From Elusimicrobiota bacterium (GTDB lineage: Bacteria; Elusimicrobiota; Elusimicrobia; UBA1565; UBA9628): a DNA stretch of 18,651 bases. Under the pieces are notes generated by a model. That model saw nothing but the letters and a program-made list of their open reading frames with translations, was not told the origin of the DNA and made no database searches. The stretch covers positions 1 through 18,651 of the forward strand of contig JAGWRY010000083.1 of NCBI GenBank assembly GCA_028869495.1, written 5' to 3'. Every line of letters begins with the position of its first letter. Position 1 is the stretch's first letter. Shown here piece by piece: positions 1 to 6,192 of the stretch. Position numbers and translations under genes: made by a program.

Positions 1-588
1 CGCCGCGACCGCGGCGAACGCGGCGGCGTGGAAGGCGAGACTCGCGCGGGCGAGCCGCGAGACGGCGGCGGGCGCCGCGGCCCCGGCGGCGGCGCGGTGC
101 TGGAGGGCCGCCAGCTTGACGAAGAAGACCGGGCCGACGAAGAACAGCGCGCAGAGCGCCCAAGCGGTCCACGCCGACGCGTCCAGGCGTCCGCGCGCTG
201 CGTCGAACGCCGCCGGCGCGCCCAGGCACAGGACCAGGACCCCGGAGACCTCGTTGAGCCAGGAGAACGCGCGGCGCCCGCGCATCCAGCGGACGTTGAG
301 CGTCAGGGCCGCCGCGGCGGGAACGGCGAGGACGAGCAGGCTCCAAAGGCGGTCGACGAGCAGGAGCGGGGCGAAGGCGGCGGCGGCGAGCGCGCCGAAG
401 AGCGCCGGCTTCAGAAAAGACGACGGCGGGCCGCCCAGGGCGTCCAGCAGGGCCGGCCGGAAGAGAAAGGCGGACAGCGCGGCCGCGAAGAGCAGGGCGA
501 GGGGGCCGGGCGCTCCGCCGCCGGCCGCGATCAGGCCGGCCAGCAGCGGCGCGATCAGCAGGGCCCAGGAGCCGTGCTCGCGGGGCAT
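1..588 (-). CDS. YwiC-like integral membrane protein (partial, C-terminus beyond the left edge)
   Basis: The minus-strand frame starts at ATG 588..586 and stays open for 196 codons to the window edge. The N-terminus reads MPREHGSWALLIAPLLAG, which matches the P-x-(E/Q)-HG-(S/A)-WA start typical of the YwiC-like family. After it come hydrophobic segments at about residues 8-25, 27-45, 60-77, 79-97, 113-125 and 140-158, so it is a polytopic inner-membrane protein. A conserved-looking loop near residues 98-112 carries NVRWMRGRR and SWLNE. Family function is not established; members are often reported near nitrate or nitrite respiration genes. Its ATG overlaps the stop of the hemerythrin gene by one base (TGATG), which implies translational coupling. 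The family call rests mainly on the N-terminal motif and topology. Confidence 0.72.
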   Translation of the reverse strand, partial: MPREHGSWALLIAPLLAGLIAAGGGAPGPLALLFAAALSAFLFRPALLDALGGPPSSFLKPALFGALAAAAFAPLLLVDRLWSLLVLAVPAAAALTLNVRWMRGRRAFSWLNEVSGVLVLCLGAPAAFDAARGRLDASAWTAWALCALFFVGPVFFVKLAALQHRAAAGAAAPAAVSRLARASLAFHAAAFAAVAA

Positions 589-1085
589 CAAGAACCGCCT
601 CCGGCGCAGGCGTCCCAGTCGAAGCCGGCCCGCGCCATCGCGCGCTTGGCCGCCTCCAGCGCCTGCGGCCTCTTCGAGTACGGCCTCAGCGGCAGGTCCG
701 GCGCGCCGCGCAGCCGCGCCGCCAAACGCTCGACCTCGGCCGCGGGGAGGGCGTCGACGGCGTCGTAGAGACCGCCGGGCTTCTCCTCCGCGCGGTTGTG
801 CGGGGCGAGGATCGCGCGAAGGGCGGCGGCGATCGCGCGGGTCGGCTCCGGCACGAGCAGGTTCGTGATCGCCCCGTGCTCGAGGCGCAGCTTCGCCGCG
901 AGCGCGGCGTCCCAGCCCGAGAGCGCCGGAAGGAGGACCGTCTCCTCCAGTCCGATGTGGCGCAGGAGTCCGCCTCGGAAGGCCCCGAACGCCGCACGCG
1001 CGACGTCGGGGCCCTCCAGGGAGCGGGCGAGGAGACCGTCGAGCCGCGCGTGGTCGCCGGCCATCAGCTCCGCGATCGCTCCCAC
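588..1085 (-). CDS. Hemerythrin-like (HHE) domain protein 1
   Basis: This 165-residue protein has the hemerythrin metal-ligand spacing: H12 (GDHARL), H43 with E47/E48 (LLRHIGLEE), H70 (LEHG) and H96 with E100/E101 (APHNRAEE), then D108. These residues would bind a non-heme di-iron centre in a four-helix bundle. Relatives sense or carry O2 or nitric oxide, or help repair iron centres. A C-terminal extension of about 35 residues follows the bundle and ends in a lone Cys (DACAGGGS). The start is GTG with GAGG a few bases upstream. It lies 7 nt after the second hemerythrin gene and overlaps the YwiC-like gene by 1 nt, so the three are probably co-transcribed. It is clearly a diverged tandem paralogue of its upstream neighbour (shared DH-RLDGLLA start). 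Confidence 0.85.
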   Translation of the reverse strand: MGAIAELMAGDHARLDGLLARSLEGPDVARAAFGAFRGGLLRHIGLEETVLLPALSGWDAALAAKLRLEHGAITNLLVPEPTRAIAAALRAILAPHNRAEEKPGGLYDAVDALPAAEVERLAARLRGAPDLPLRPYSKRPQALEAAKRAMARAGFDWDACAGGGS

Positions 1086-1092
1086 GGCCGCC

Positions 1093-1560
1093 TCAATGCC
1101 CGCCGCAGCACTGCGCGTAGCGCTCGGCCGGGATCGCGTCCATCGCCTTCTTCGCCTCGGCCGCGCCCTCCGCGCCGATCTTCTCGTCGATGGCCGGGTA
1201 GAGGATGCGCTCCTCCTTCATATTGTGCGCGCCGAGCAGCTCGACGAGGGACGCGACGGCGTCGTCGCTGTCCGGATCGGCCTCGCGGACCTTGTCGTGG
1301 ACCGCCTCGAGGCGCGTCTTGATCTGGCGGTGCTCGGAGCGCATGACGGCCGTCGGGCCGCCCTCGCCCGGGCCGCCCTCCTCGAAGGCCGGGAAGAGGA
1401 TATCCTCCTCCCAGACGATGTGGCGCTTCAAGCCCTGCAGGAACTCCTTGAAGGCGCGCTTGGCGGCGGCGTGATCCGTCGCCTTCAGGCGCCGGTACTC
1501 GGCCAGCAGGCCGTCGAGCCGGTCGTGATCGGCCGAAAAGAACTGCGAGACGCTGTCCAT
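1093..1560 (-). CDS. Hemerythrin-like (HHE) domain protein 2 with CCGGH tail
   Basis: From ATG 1560 this is a 155-residue hemerythrin-fold protein with ligands H12 (ADHDRL), H47 with E51/E52 (KRHIVWEE), H77 (SEHRQI), H112 with E116/E117 (GAHNMKEE) and D125 (YPAIDE). The expected role is di-iron binding of O2 or NO in the cytoplasm. The C-terminus ends ERYAQCCGGH, a vicinal Cys pair plus His that could be redox active or bind metal. I chose 1560 because GAGGAGGA sits just before it. An in-frame ATG at 1590 would add 10 residues and lies exactly 6 nt after a -10 hexamer, so a leaderless start there is a real alternative. This is the first gene of the hemerythrin pair and probably has its own promoter inside the larger block. 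Confidence 0.85.
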   Translation of the reverse strand: MDSVSQFFSADHDRLDGLLAEYRRLKATDHAAAKRAFKEFLQGLKRHIVWEEDILFPAFEEGGPGEGGPTAVMRSEHRQIKTRLEAVHDKVREADPDSDDAVASLVELLGAHNMKEERILYPAIDEKIGAEGAAEAKKAMDAIPAERYAQCCGGH

Positions 1561-1596
1561 GGATTCCTCCTCGATGTCGTGCGGCTTCATGGAGAC

Positions 1597-1602
1597 AGGA
1601 TA
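1597..1602 (-). promoter_or_regulatory. Candidate -10 element of the hemerythrin/YwiC-like unit
   Basis: The minus strand reads TATCCT, then GTCTCC, then an in-frame ATG at 1590..1588. The 6-nt gap puts the expected transcription start on that ATG. The -35 region is poor (ACTTTC or TACTTT at workable spacing). It could give either a leaderless message from 1590 or a 30-nt leader carrying the Shine-Dalgarno sequence of ATG 1560. Confidence 0.5.
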
Positions 1603-1652
1603 GCCCGGTTCGCGCTTCGAAAGTATGCGCGCGCGCAGGTTTTCGCGGCGGC

Positions 1653-2309
1653 TCAATCGGGCCCGGCGAGGGCCTTCAGGCGGCGACGGTCGAGGAGCGT
1701 CAGGCGCTTGTAGCCCGACGAGATCAGCCCCTTGCGGCGGAAATCGGCGAGCGTGCGGATCGCGGTCTCCGGCAGGCAGCCGGCCAGCTCCGCGACGTCC
1801 TCGCGGCGCAGGCGCAGGACCTCGCCCATCGACTCGGCCAAGGTCAGCAGGACGCGGGCGACGCGGCGCTCGACCTTCTCGCCCGAGATCGCGCGCAGGG
1901 CCTGGGCCTGGCGCAGGTGCTCGCCGACGGAGGCGTAGACCCGGCGCGAGAAGTCCGGGTGGGCCGCCAGCAGGGCCGCGAAGGTCCGCGCCGGGATGCG
2001 GTAGGCCTCGCTCGGCGCGATCGGGAGCGCGCTGACCGGATAGGGCTTGTCGTCCATCACCGCGATCATCCCGAAGAGCTGGCCCGGGGCGATCAGCTCC
2101 ATCGCGGCCTGAGCCGAGCGCGGCGAGTACTTGACCGCCTTGACCAGACCCGAGCGCAGCAGGTAGACCGCCTCGGCCGGCGCGCCCTCCGCGAAGATCG
2201 GCTCCCCTTTGCGGAAGCGCCGCAGGACCAGACGGCGCGCGAGCTCGGCCCGCGCGACGGGGGAGAGCGAGCGGAAGGCGGGCAGGCCGTCCAGGAATCG
2301 GTCGGGCAT
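1653..2309 (-). CDS. Crp/Fnr-family transcriptional regulator
   Basis: This 218-residue protein has an N-terminal cyclic-nucleotide-binding-type beta-roll (about residues 10-125, with RKGEPIFAEGAPAEAVYLL and GLVKAVKYS) and a C-terminal winged helix (about 145-215, RREDVAELAGCLPETAIRTL then KGLI). The recognition helix would be around LPETAIRTLADF. It lacks the N-terminal Cys cluster of oxygen-sensing FNR; its only Cys is in the helix-turn-helix region. Candidate relatives are therefore DNR/NnrR-type NO sensors or effectorless Crp proteins. It sits 4 nt after the beta-barrel gene and about 60-90 nt before the hemerythrin genes, whose promoter is a natural target. Family confidence is high; the signal is unknown. 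Confidence 0.9.
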   Translation of the reverse strand: MPDRFLDGLPAFRSLSPVARAELARRLVLRRFRKGEPIFAEGAPAEAVYLLRSGLVKAVKYSPRSAQAAMELIAPGQLFGMIAVMDDKPYPVSALPIAPSEAYRIPARTFAALLAAHPDFSRRVYASVGEHLRQAQALRAISGEKVERRVARVLLTLAESMGEVLRLRREDVAELAGCLPETAIRTLADFRRKGLISSGYKRLTLLDRRRLKALAGPD

Positions 2310-2313
2310 CGCG

Positions 2314-3186
2314 CTAGAAGATGCCTCCCGTCTGGACCGGCGGCGCCGAGCCGCCGACGTCGAAGGGCACCGAGAGGCTCAGCTCGTAGTACGAGGCGAA
2401 TCCGACGCGGTCGAAGGTGTCGCGCACGCGCCAGAGGATCATCAGCTCGCCGCCGTTGGCGCGCGCCCCGATGCCCGCCGACACGTCCATGTCGGCCGGA
2501 CGCCAATGGGGGCCGTTCCTGTCGGTCAGGAAGACGGCGTCGCCGCGGACCAGGAAGGCCGACAGGTCGCCCTCGAGCATGCCCTCGTAGCGCAGGAGAC
2601 CGCGCCCCGTGCCGTCCAGGCGCGCCGGAGTGTTCGGGTTGTCCCACAGCCAGCCCAAGGAGGCGGTCGCCGACCAGGACGCCCCGGCGGCGGCGCCGCG
2701 GCGGGCGGGATCGGCGTCCTGCGCGCCGAAGAGCAGGGCGAAGCGCGCGTCCCAGTACTGGCGCTCGACGTAGGAGCCGCGCAGGGTCAGCGCCTCGTCG
2801 CGGTCCACCTGGAGCTTGTACTTGCCGCTGCCGGGCCGCGTCGCCGCGCCGAGCAGGTAATCGAAGGTCTCCGGCTTCCAGGCCCCGCTCGACTTGTCGC
2901 CGAGGCCGAGCAGGTCCGCCAGGAACTGGAGGCGGTCGTCCACGTAGGCGTTGAGGACGTAGGCGTGCAGGCCGTAGGAGGCGCGCCCGGTCCCGTCCGG
3001 GCGCGACGAGGCGCCCGTGCCGCGCTCCGGCGCGAAGGCCTCGGCGGACACGAAGCCCGAGTCGGAGTTCGTCGCCGCGGAGCCGGCGCGCGCCGCCGGA
3101 TGCTCGCGGCCGACGTCCGTCACGTAGGCCGCGCGCGCGGGCGGCGCGGCGAGCAGGGCGAGGACGGCGGCGAGCGGCGCGAGCAC
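2314..3186 (-). CDS. Exported protein, putative outer-membrane beta-barrel
   Basis: I do not recognise a named family. The 290-residue product begins with a Sec signal peptide (MLAPLAAVLALLAAPPARA, cleavage probably after ARA). The mature part has many short stretches of alternating hydrophobic and polar residues, for example ASWSATASLGWLWD, GMLEGDLSAFLVRGDAVF, MDVSAGIGA and a final YELSLSVPFDV, as expected for a small outer-membrane beta-barrel. There are no cysteines in the mature part and no enzyme motif. The start is GTG at 3186, exactly 6 nt after a -10 hexamer, with no usable Shine-Dalgarno spacing. It ends 4 nt before the Crp/Fnr gene, so it heads that operon. A barrel channel or surface protein induced with the stress module is a guess from context. 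Confidence 0.6.
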   Translation of the reverse strand: MLAPLAAVLALLAAPPARAAYVTDVGREHPAARAGSAATNSDSGFVSAEAFAPERGTGASSRPDGTGRASYGLHAYVLNAYVDDRLQFLADLLGLGDKSSGAWKPETFDYLLGAATRPGSGKYKLQVDRDEALTLRGSYVERQYWDARFALLFGAQDADPARRGAAAGASWSATASLGWLWDNPNTPARLDGTGRGLLRYEGMLEGDLSAFLVRGDAVFLTDRNGPHWRPADMDVSAGIGARANGGELMILWRVRDTFDRVGFASYYELSLSVPFDVGGSAPPVQTGGIF

Positions 3187-3192
3187 GCCCCT

Positions 3193-3198
3193 ATCCTA
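3193..3198 (-). promoter_or_regulatory. Candidate -10 element of the beta-barrel/Crp operon
   Basis: The minus strand reads TAGGAT, then AGGGGC, then the GTG start codon at 3186. The 6-nt gap predicts a leaderless transcript. No convincing -35 hexamer is visible. It is divergent from the promoter of the gene at 3325. Confidence 0.5.
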
Positions 3199-3312
3199 AC
3201 AAAGGGGGCGGCCCCGGCGCTCCGGCGTCCAGGTCCGCGGGGCAGCGCGCGGCTGGGTCCATTGTCCGCTCCGTCGTCACCGGGACGTCACGCCGCCGCG
3301 CCCGGCGCGTGG

Positions 3313-3318
3313 TAGATT
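3313..3318 (+). promoter_or_regulatory. Candidate -10 element of the Cys-rich exported protein gene
   Basis: TAGATT is followed by AAGGAC and then ATG at 3325, again a 6-nt gap. The AAGGA inside this gap is too close to the ATG for a good ribosome binding site, so a leaderless start is the simpler reading. No clear -35 is seen. Confidence 0.5.
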
Positions 3319-3324
3319 AAGGAC

Positions 3325-4080
3325 ATGAAGAACATCGCCTCCCTGCTGACCGTCGTTCTCGCCGCGGCGTCCGCCGCGGCCGCGCCCTCCGGCGACGCGC
3401 GGTTCGCGCGCTCGCTCTCCGTCCCGCTCTCCTCCCTCGCGGCCGCCGCCGCGCAGGCGAAGTCGCCCGCGGCCGCCGCGCCCGGGGCGCCCGCGTCCTG
3501 CGAGCCCGCCAAGGAGCTCGAGGTCCCGTTCGAGCTGACCGTCCCCGGCGCCGCGGCGCCGCTCGCGCTGACCTACGCGGGCTGCGCCGAGTTCGGCCGC
3601 AACGACTACCTGGCCGGCTACACCGAGCGCTCCTACAAAGGAGCCGGCGGCTACGCGCTGACCCTCGTCACCGGCCACGACGACGGCGCCTACCCGTCCG
3701 CGACCCCCGACGAGTCGGAGGTCCTCGTCTCGAAGGGCGGGACCTGGGTCGCGCGCCTGGGCACGATCGCCAACGCCGCGCTCGTCTCCGGCGCCCCCGA
3801 GGGGCGCGCCGGCTGGACCGTGCGCGCCGACGACCCGGCCCTGGACGCCTGCCGGGCGGCGCTCCCCAAGGCCGTCTACGGCCCCAACGAGCTCTGGCTC
3901 TTGACCGCGAAGACGGCCTACTTCTACCGGCAGGATTGCGACATCTGCGCCGAGCTCGACGCCTGCGACCTGGCCTCCGGCGCGGTCAAGGCGGAGATCA
4001 CGGCCCACGCGGTCTCGTGCCCGGACCTGGCCGCGTACCGGAAGGGGACGGCCGTCCTGTACGACCGCTGCGCGCCGTAG
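3325..4080 (+). CDS. Exported Cys-rich protein of unknown function
   Basis: The 251-residue product starts with a signal peptide (MKNIASLLTVVLAAASAAAA) followed by a low-complexity Ala-rich stretch to about residue 55. The folded part has eight cysteines, among them a cluster DCDICAELDACDL near the C-terminus, and ends in DRCAP. An even number of Cys in an exported protein suggests disulfides. The region with NDYLAGYTERSYKGAGGYAL and WVARLGTIANAALVSG looks like a mixed beta domain, but I recognise no family. It has its own promoter and is followed by a strong hairpin. Only that hairpin separates it from the DsrE gene, so partial read-through could link it to the sulfur operon. Function is unknown. 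Confidence 0.7.
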   Translation: MKNIASLLTVVLAAASAAAAPSGDARFARSLSVPLSSLAAAAAQAKSPAAAAPGAPASCEPAKELEVPFELTVPGAAAPLALTYAGCAEFGRNDYLAGYTERSYKGAGGYALTLVTGHDDGAYPSATPDESEVLVSKGGTWVARLGTIANAALVSGAPEGRAGWTVRADDPALDACRAALPKAVYGPNELWLLTAKTAYFYRQDCDICAELDACDLASGAVKAEITAHAVSCPDLAAYRKGTAVLYDRCAP

Positions 4081-4115
4081 CCTCCGCGGCCCCCGGCCGC
4101 CTCGTTGCGAGACAT

Positions 4116-4151
4116 CCTCCCGACGGCCGCGGGCCGTCGGGAGGCGCTTTT
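4116..4151 (+). terminator. Terminator-like hairpin that also covers the dsrE ribosome binding site
   Basis: A perfect 13-bp stem (4116..4128 with 4132..4144) closes a 3-nt GCG loop and is followed by CGC and TTTT, the shape of an intrinsic terminator for the gene ending at 4080. The T run touches the ATG at 4152. The only Shine-Dalgarno sequence of the next gene, GGGAGG at 4139..4144, is the 3' arm of the stem. It may therefore work as terminator, attenuator and translational lock together. Confidence 0.8.
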
Positions 4152-4556
4152 ATGGCGGGCAAGCTCGCGATCGTGATGTTCAGCGGCACGGCGGACAAGT
4201 TCATCCCGCTCGGCGTGCTGTCGCAGGCGGCGGCCGCGCTGGGGGTCGAGGTCGACGTCTTCGTGACCGGCTTCGCGCTTCGCGGCTTCACGAAGAAGAA
4301 GCAGGACCTGCCCTTCCCGTCCGAGTTCGCCGGCGCGGCGCCGGCCCTCGCGCAGGGACTGAAGGCCAACAAGGTCCCGCCCTGGGACGAGATGCTGAGC
4401 CGGGCCAAGGAGCTGGGGGCCAAGGTCTACGCCTGCTCGATGATGAGCTCGGTGATGGGCCTGAAGAAGGAGGACTTCGGCGGCCTGGTCGACGACGTCG
4501 TCGGGGCCGCGACGTTCCTCCAGAAGGCCGAAGGCGGACAGACGCTGTTCATCTGA
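4152..4556 (+). CDS. DsrE-family sulfur carrier/transfer protein
   Basis: This 134-residue protein fits the DsrE/DsrF-like fold: a first strand KLAIVMFSGTADK, a helix, EVDVFVTGFAL, and the segment AKVYACSMMSSVMGLKKEDF, which carries the single cysteine C95. In the family this Cys accepts persulfide sulfur from TusA-like partners. The ACSMxxxVMG context looks like DsrE2-type proteins, but the usual N-terminal membrane segment of some DsrE2 proteins is absent, so it should be cytoplasmic. TusA follows 7 nt after its stop, then an SQR-like flavoprotein, a common sulfur-relay arrangement. No promoter of its own is visible, and the ribosome binding site is buried in a hairpin. Confidence 0.86.
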   Translation: MAGKLAIVMFSGTADKFIPLGVLSQAAAALGVEVDVFVTGFALRGFTKKKQDLPFPSEFAGAAPALAQGLKANKVPPWDEMLSRAKELGAKVYACSMMSSVMGLKKEDFGGLVDDVVGAATFLQKAEGGQTLFI

Positions 4557-4563
4557 GGGCGCC

Positions 4564-4815
4564 ATGCCTCCCGAGGCCGAGACGCACCGCCGGATCGACT
4601 CCCGAGGCGAGGCCTGCCCGGGGCCGATCACCGACCTCGCGCTCGCCTACCGCCGCGCGAAGGACGGAGACGTCCTCGAGCTCTGGGCGACCGACCCCGG
4701 CGTGAGGTCGGACGTGCGCGCCTGGGCCGAGCGCACCGGCAGCGAGCTCCTCTCCGTCGAGGACCGCGACGGCGCGATCGTCAGCGTCCTGCGCGTGCGC
4801 CGGAGGCGGCCTTGA
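4564..4815 (+). CDS. tusA: TusA/SirA-family sulfur carrier protein
   Basis: This 83-residue protein has the short two-layer TusA fold, with IDSRGEACPGPITDLALAYR at the N-terminus. C18 in the CPGP motif (family CPxP) is the persulfide-carrying residue. The remaining pattern, GDVLELWATDPGVRSDVRAWAERTGSELL, is the typical strand-helix of the family, and an Arg-rich end closes it. Its role is to pass sulfane sulfur between donor and acceptor proteins in the cytoplasm. It lies between dsrE and the SQR-like gene; its TGA overlaps the TTG start of the latter, so the three are likely one operon. Whether the flow is toward thiolation or toward oxidation of reduced sulfur cannot be read from the sequence. 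Confidence 0.9.
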   Translation: MPPEAETHRRIDSRGEACPGPITDLALAYRRAKDGDVLELWATDPGVRSDVRAWAERTGSELLSVEDRDGAIVSVLRVRRRRP

Positions 4816-6017
4816 GGCGCGTGCTGATCCTCGGCGGCGGGACCGGGGGGACTTTGCTCGCGAATCTCCTCGCGCGCCGCCCCTTCGACGTGACGGTCCT
4901 CAGCGCCTCGGACGCTCACCTGTTCCAGCCGTCCCTGCTTTACGCGGCGCTGGCCGGCGCCTCCCCGCGCCTGACGCGCCCGGAGCGCCGCCTGCTCTCG
5001 CGGCGCGTGCGGCTCGTGCGCGACACGGCCGTCCGGGTCGACCTGCGCGCCAAGCGCGTCCGCACCGCCTCCGGCTCCGTCTACGAGAGCGACGCCCTCG
5101 TCGTCGCGACCGGCGCGCGCGCCGCCCCGGCGCAGATCCCGGGGCTCTCCGAGACCGCCGCGCGCTTCGGCAACTACCACTCAGACGTCGCGGCGGCCTT
5201 GCGCCTGCGTGCCGCCCTCGACGCCTTCCGCGGCGGCACGATCGCCGTCGGCCAGGCCTCTCCGATCTGCGTCTGCCCGCCCTCGCCGGCCGAGGGCGTC
5301 TTCCTGATCGACCGCCTCCTGCGCCGCCGCGGCCTGCGCGAGAAGACGCGCCTGGTCTTCTTCACGCCCTATCCGCGCCCCTACCCCGCCGCCGCGATCG
5401 ACGCCCTCGTCGCCCCGCGCCTGCGCGCGCTCGGCGTCGAGGTCCGGACCGTCTTCGACGTCGAGAGCGTCGACCCCGCGACGGGGACGATCCGCTCGCT
5501 CGAGGGCGACGAGCTCCGCTGCGACCTCCCGGTGATCGTGCCGCCCTTCGCCGGCGCCGCGATCGAGTACGAGCCCGCGGACGTCCTCGACGAGGACCGC
5601 TTCCTGGCCGCGGACAAGGCGACCCTGCGCCTCAAGGGCGTCGACGACGCCTATGCGATCGGCGACGCCGCGGCCCTGCCGACCTCGAAGGCGGGCGTCG
5701 GCGCTCACCTGCAGGCCAAGGTCGTCGCCGCCGAGCTGACCGGCAAGCCCGCCGCCTTCGACGGAAGGACCCATTGCCCGTTCGACCTCGGCGACGGGAC
5801 CGGCGTCTTCGTGACCAGCTCCTATTCCGCGCGCGCCGTCCCCTGCCGACCGCGCCGTCTGAACCTGTGGATGAAGAAGCTGATGCCGCGCGTCTACTGG
5901 CTGAGCCTGAGCGGGCTCCTGGAGCCGATCTTCGACGCGTACTTCGCGCTGACCGCCCCGCAGGCCGCCCCGGCGCCGCCGGCGCCCGCGCCGCCGCGCG
6001 AGCCCGCCGCGCGCTAG
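4812..6017 (+). CDS. Sulfide:quinone oxidoreductase-like FAD flavoprotein
   Basis: The 401-residue product has an N-terminal FAD-binding Rossmann motif (GGGTGG, 8-13), the ALVVATGA strand (95-102) and a second FAD motif YAIGDAA (281-287), as in SQR/FCSD-type two-dinucleotide-binding oxidoreductases. Cysteines C153 and C155 (PICVCPPSPAEG) and C322 (THCPFDLGDGTG) lie where SQR proteins place redox Cys; C345 is a further candidate. A C-terminal amphipathic segment (LWMKKLMPRVYWLSLSGLL, 352-370) could sit in the membrane surface, followed by a Pro/Ala tail. Family members oxidise sulfide or persulfide and reduce quinone. The start is TTG at 4812 with GGAGG upstream, inside the tusA stop. The exact substrate and which Cys pair acts are inferred. 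Confidence 0.82.
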   Translation: MRRVLILGGGTGGTLLANLLARRPFDVTVLSASDAHLFQPSLLYAALAGASPRLTRPERRLLSRRVRLVRDTAVRVDLRAKRVRTASGSVYESDALVVATGARAAPAQIPGLSETAARFGNYHSDVAAALRLRAALDAFRGGTIAVGQASPICVCPPSPAEGVFLIDRLLRRRGLREKTRLVFFTPYPRPYPAAAIDALVAPRLRALGVEVRTVFDVESVDPATGTIRSLEGDELRCDLPVIVPPFAGAAIEYEPADVLDEDRFLAADKATLRLKGVDDAYAIGDAAALPTSKAGVGAHLQAKVVAAELTGKPAAFDGRTHCPFDLGDGTGVFVTSSYSARAVPCRPRRLNLWMKKLMPRVYWLSLSGLLEPIFDAYFALTAPQAAPAPPAPAPPREPAAR

Positions 6018-6181
6018 CGCCCCGAGGCCAGAAGGACGCCCAGGAAGGCGCCGTAGAGCGCGCTGACGTACGGGTTCGCCGCGATCGGGCAGGTCCCCGT
6101 CCGGCAGCCGACCAGGCGGTGCCACAGCCAGCCGACGACGGCCCCGCCCAGCGCTCCCGCCGCCATCCTCTCCCAGTCCAT
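6014..6181 (-). CDS. DUF6132-like small membrane protein
   Basis: This 55-residue gene starts at ATG 6181 with GGAGG a few bases upstream. It has two hydrophobic segments (about 5-20 and 40-52) around a loop reading VGCRTGTCPIAANPYVS. The G-C-x-(T/S)-G-x-CPI-xx-NPY pattern with a following YGxxxG is what I recall for DUF6132 proteins; I cannot run the profile search. The two Cys are spaced to form a disulfide or a persulfide site. It follows the GGDEF gene by 11 nt on the same strand and meets the SQR-like gene tail to tail, with both stop codons sharing CTAG. Proximity to sulfur genes suggests a sulfur link, not proven. Confidence 0.75.
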   Translation of the reverse strand: MDWERMAAGALGGAVVGWLWHRLVGCRTGTCPIAANPYVSALYGAFLGVLLASGR

Positions 6182-6192
6182 AGGCCCTCCGG

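Noticed and set aside
28..868. Two plus-strand open frames at the left edge
   Set aside because: They are low-complexity Arg/Gly/Glu shadows of the minus-strand YwiC-like and hemerythrin genes, which have real motifs and a TGATG junction.
1609..1621. TTCG-5-CGAA palindrome near the hemerythrin promoter as a Crp/Fnr operator
   Set aside because: It differs from the FNR/DNR consensus (TTGAT-4-ATCAA) and from Crp sites, and short palindromes are common at this composition. Only a footprint or conservation would rescue it.
1653..2309. Oxygen-sensing FNR with a [4Fe-4S] cluster
   Set aside because: The N-terminal Cys ligands are absent; only one Cys exists in the protein and it lies in the DNA-binding domain.
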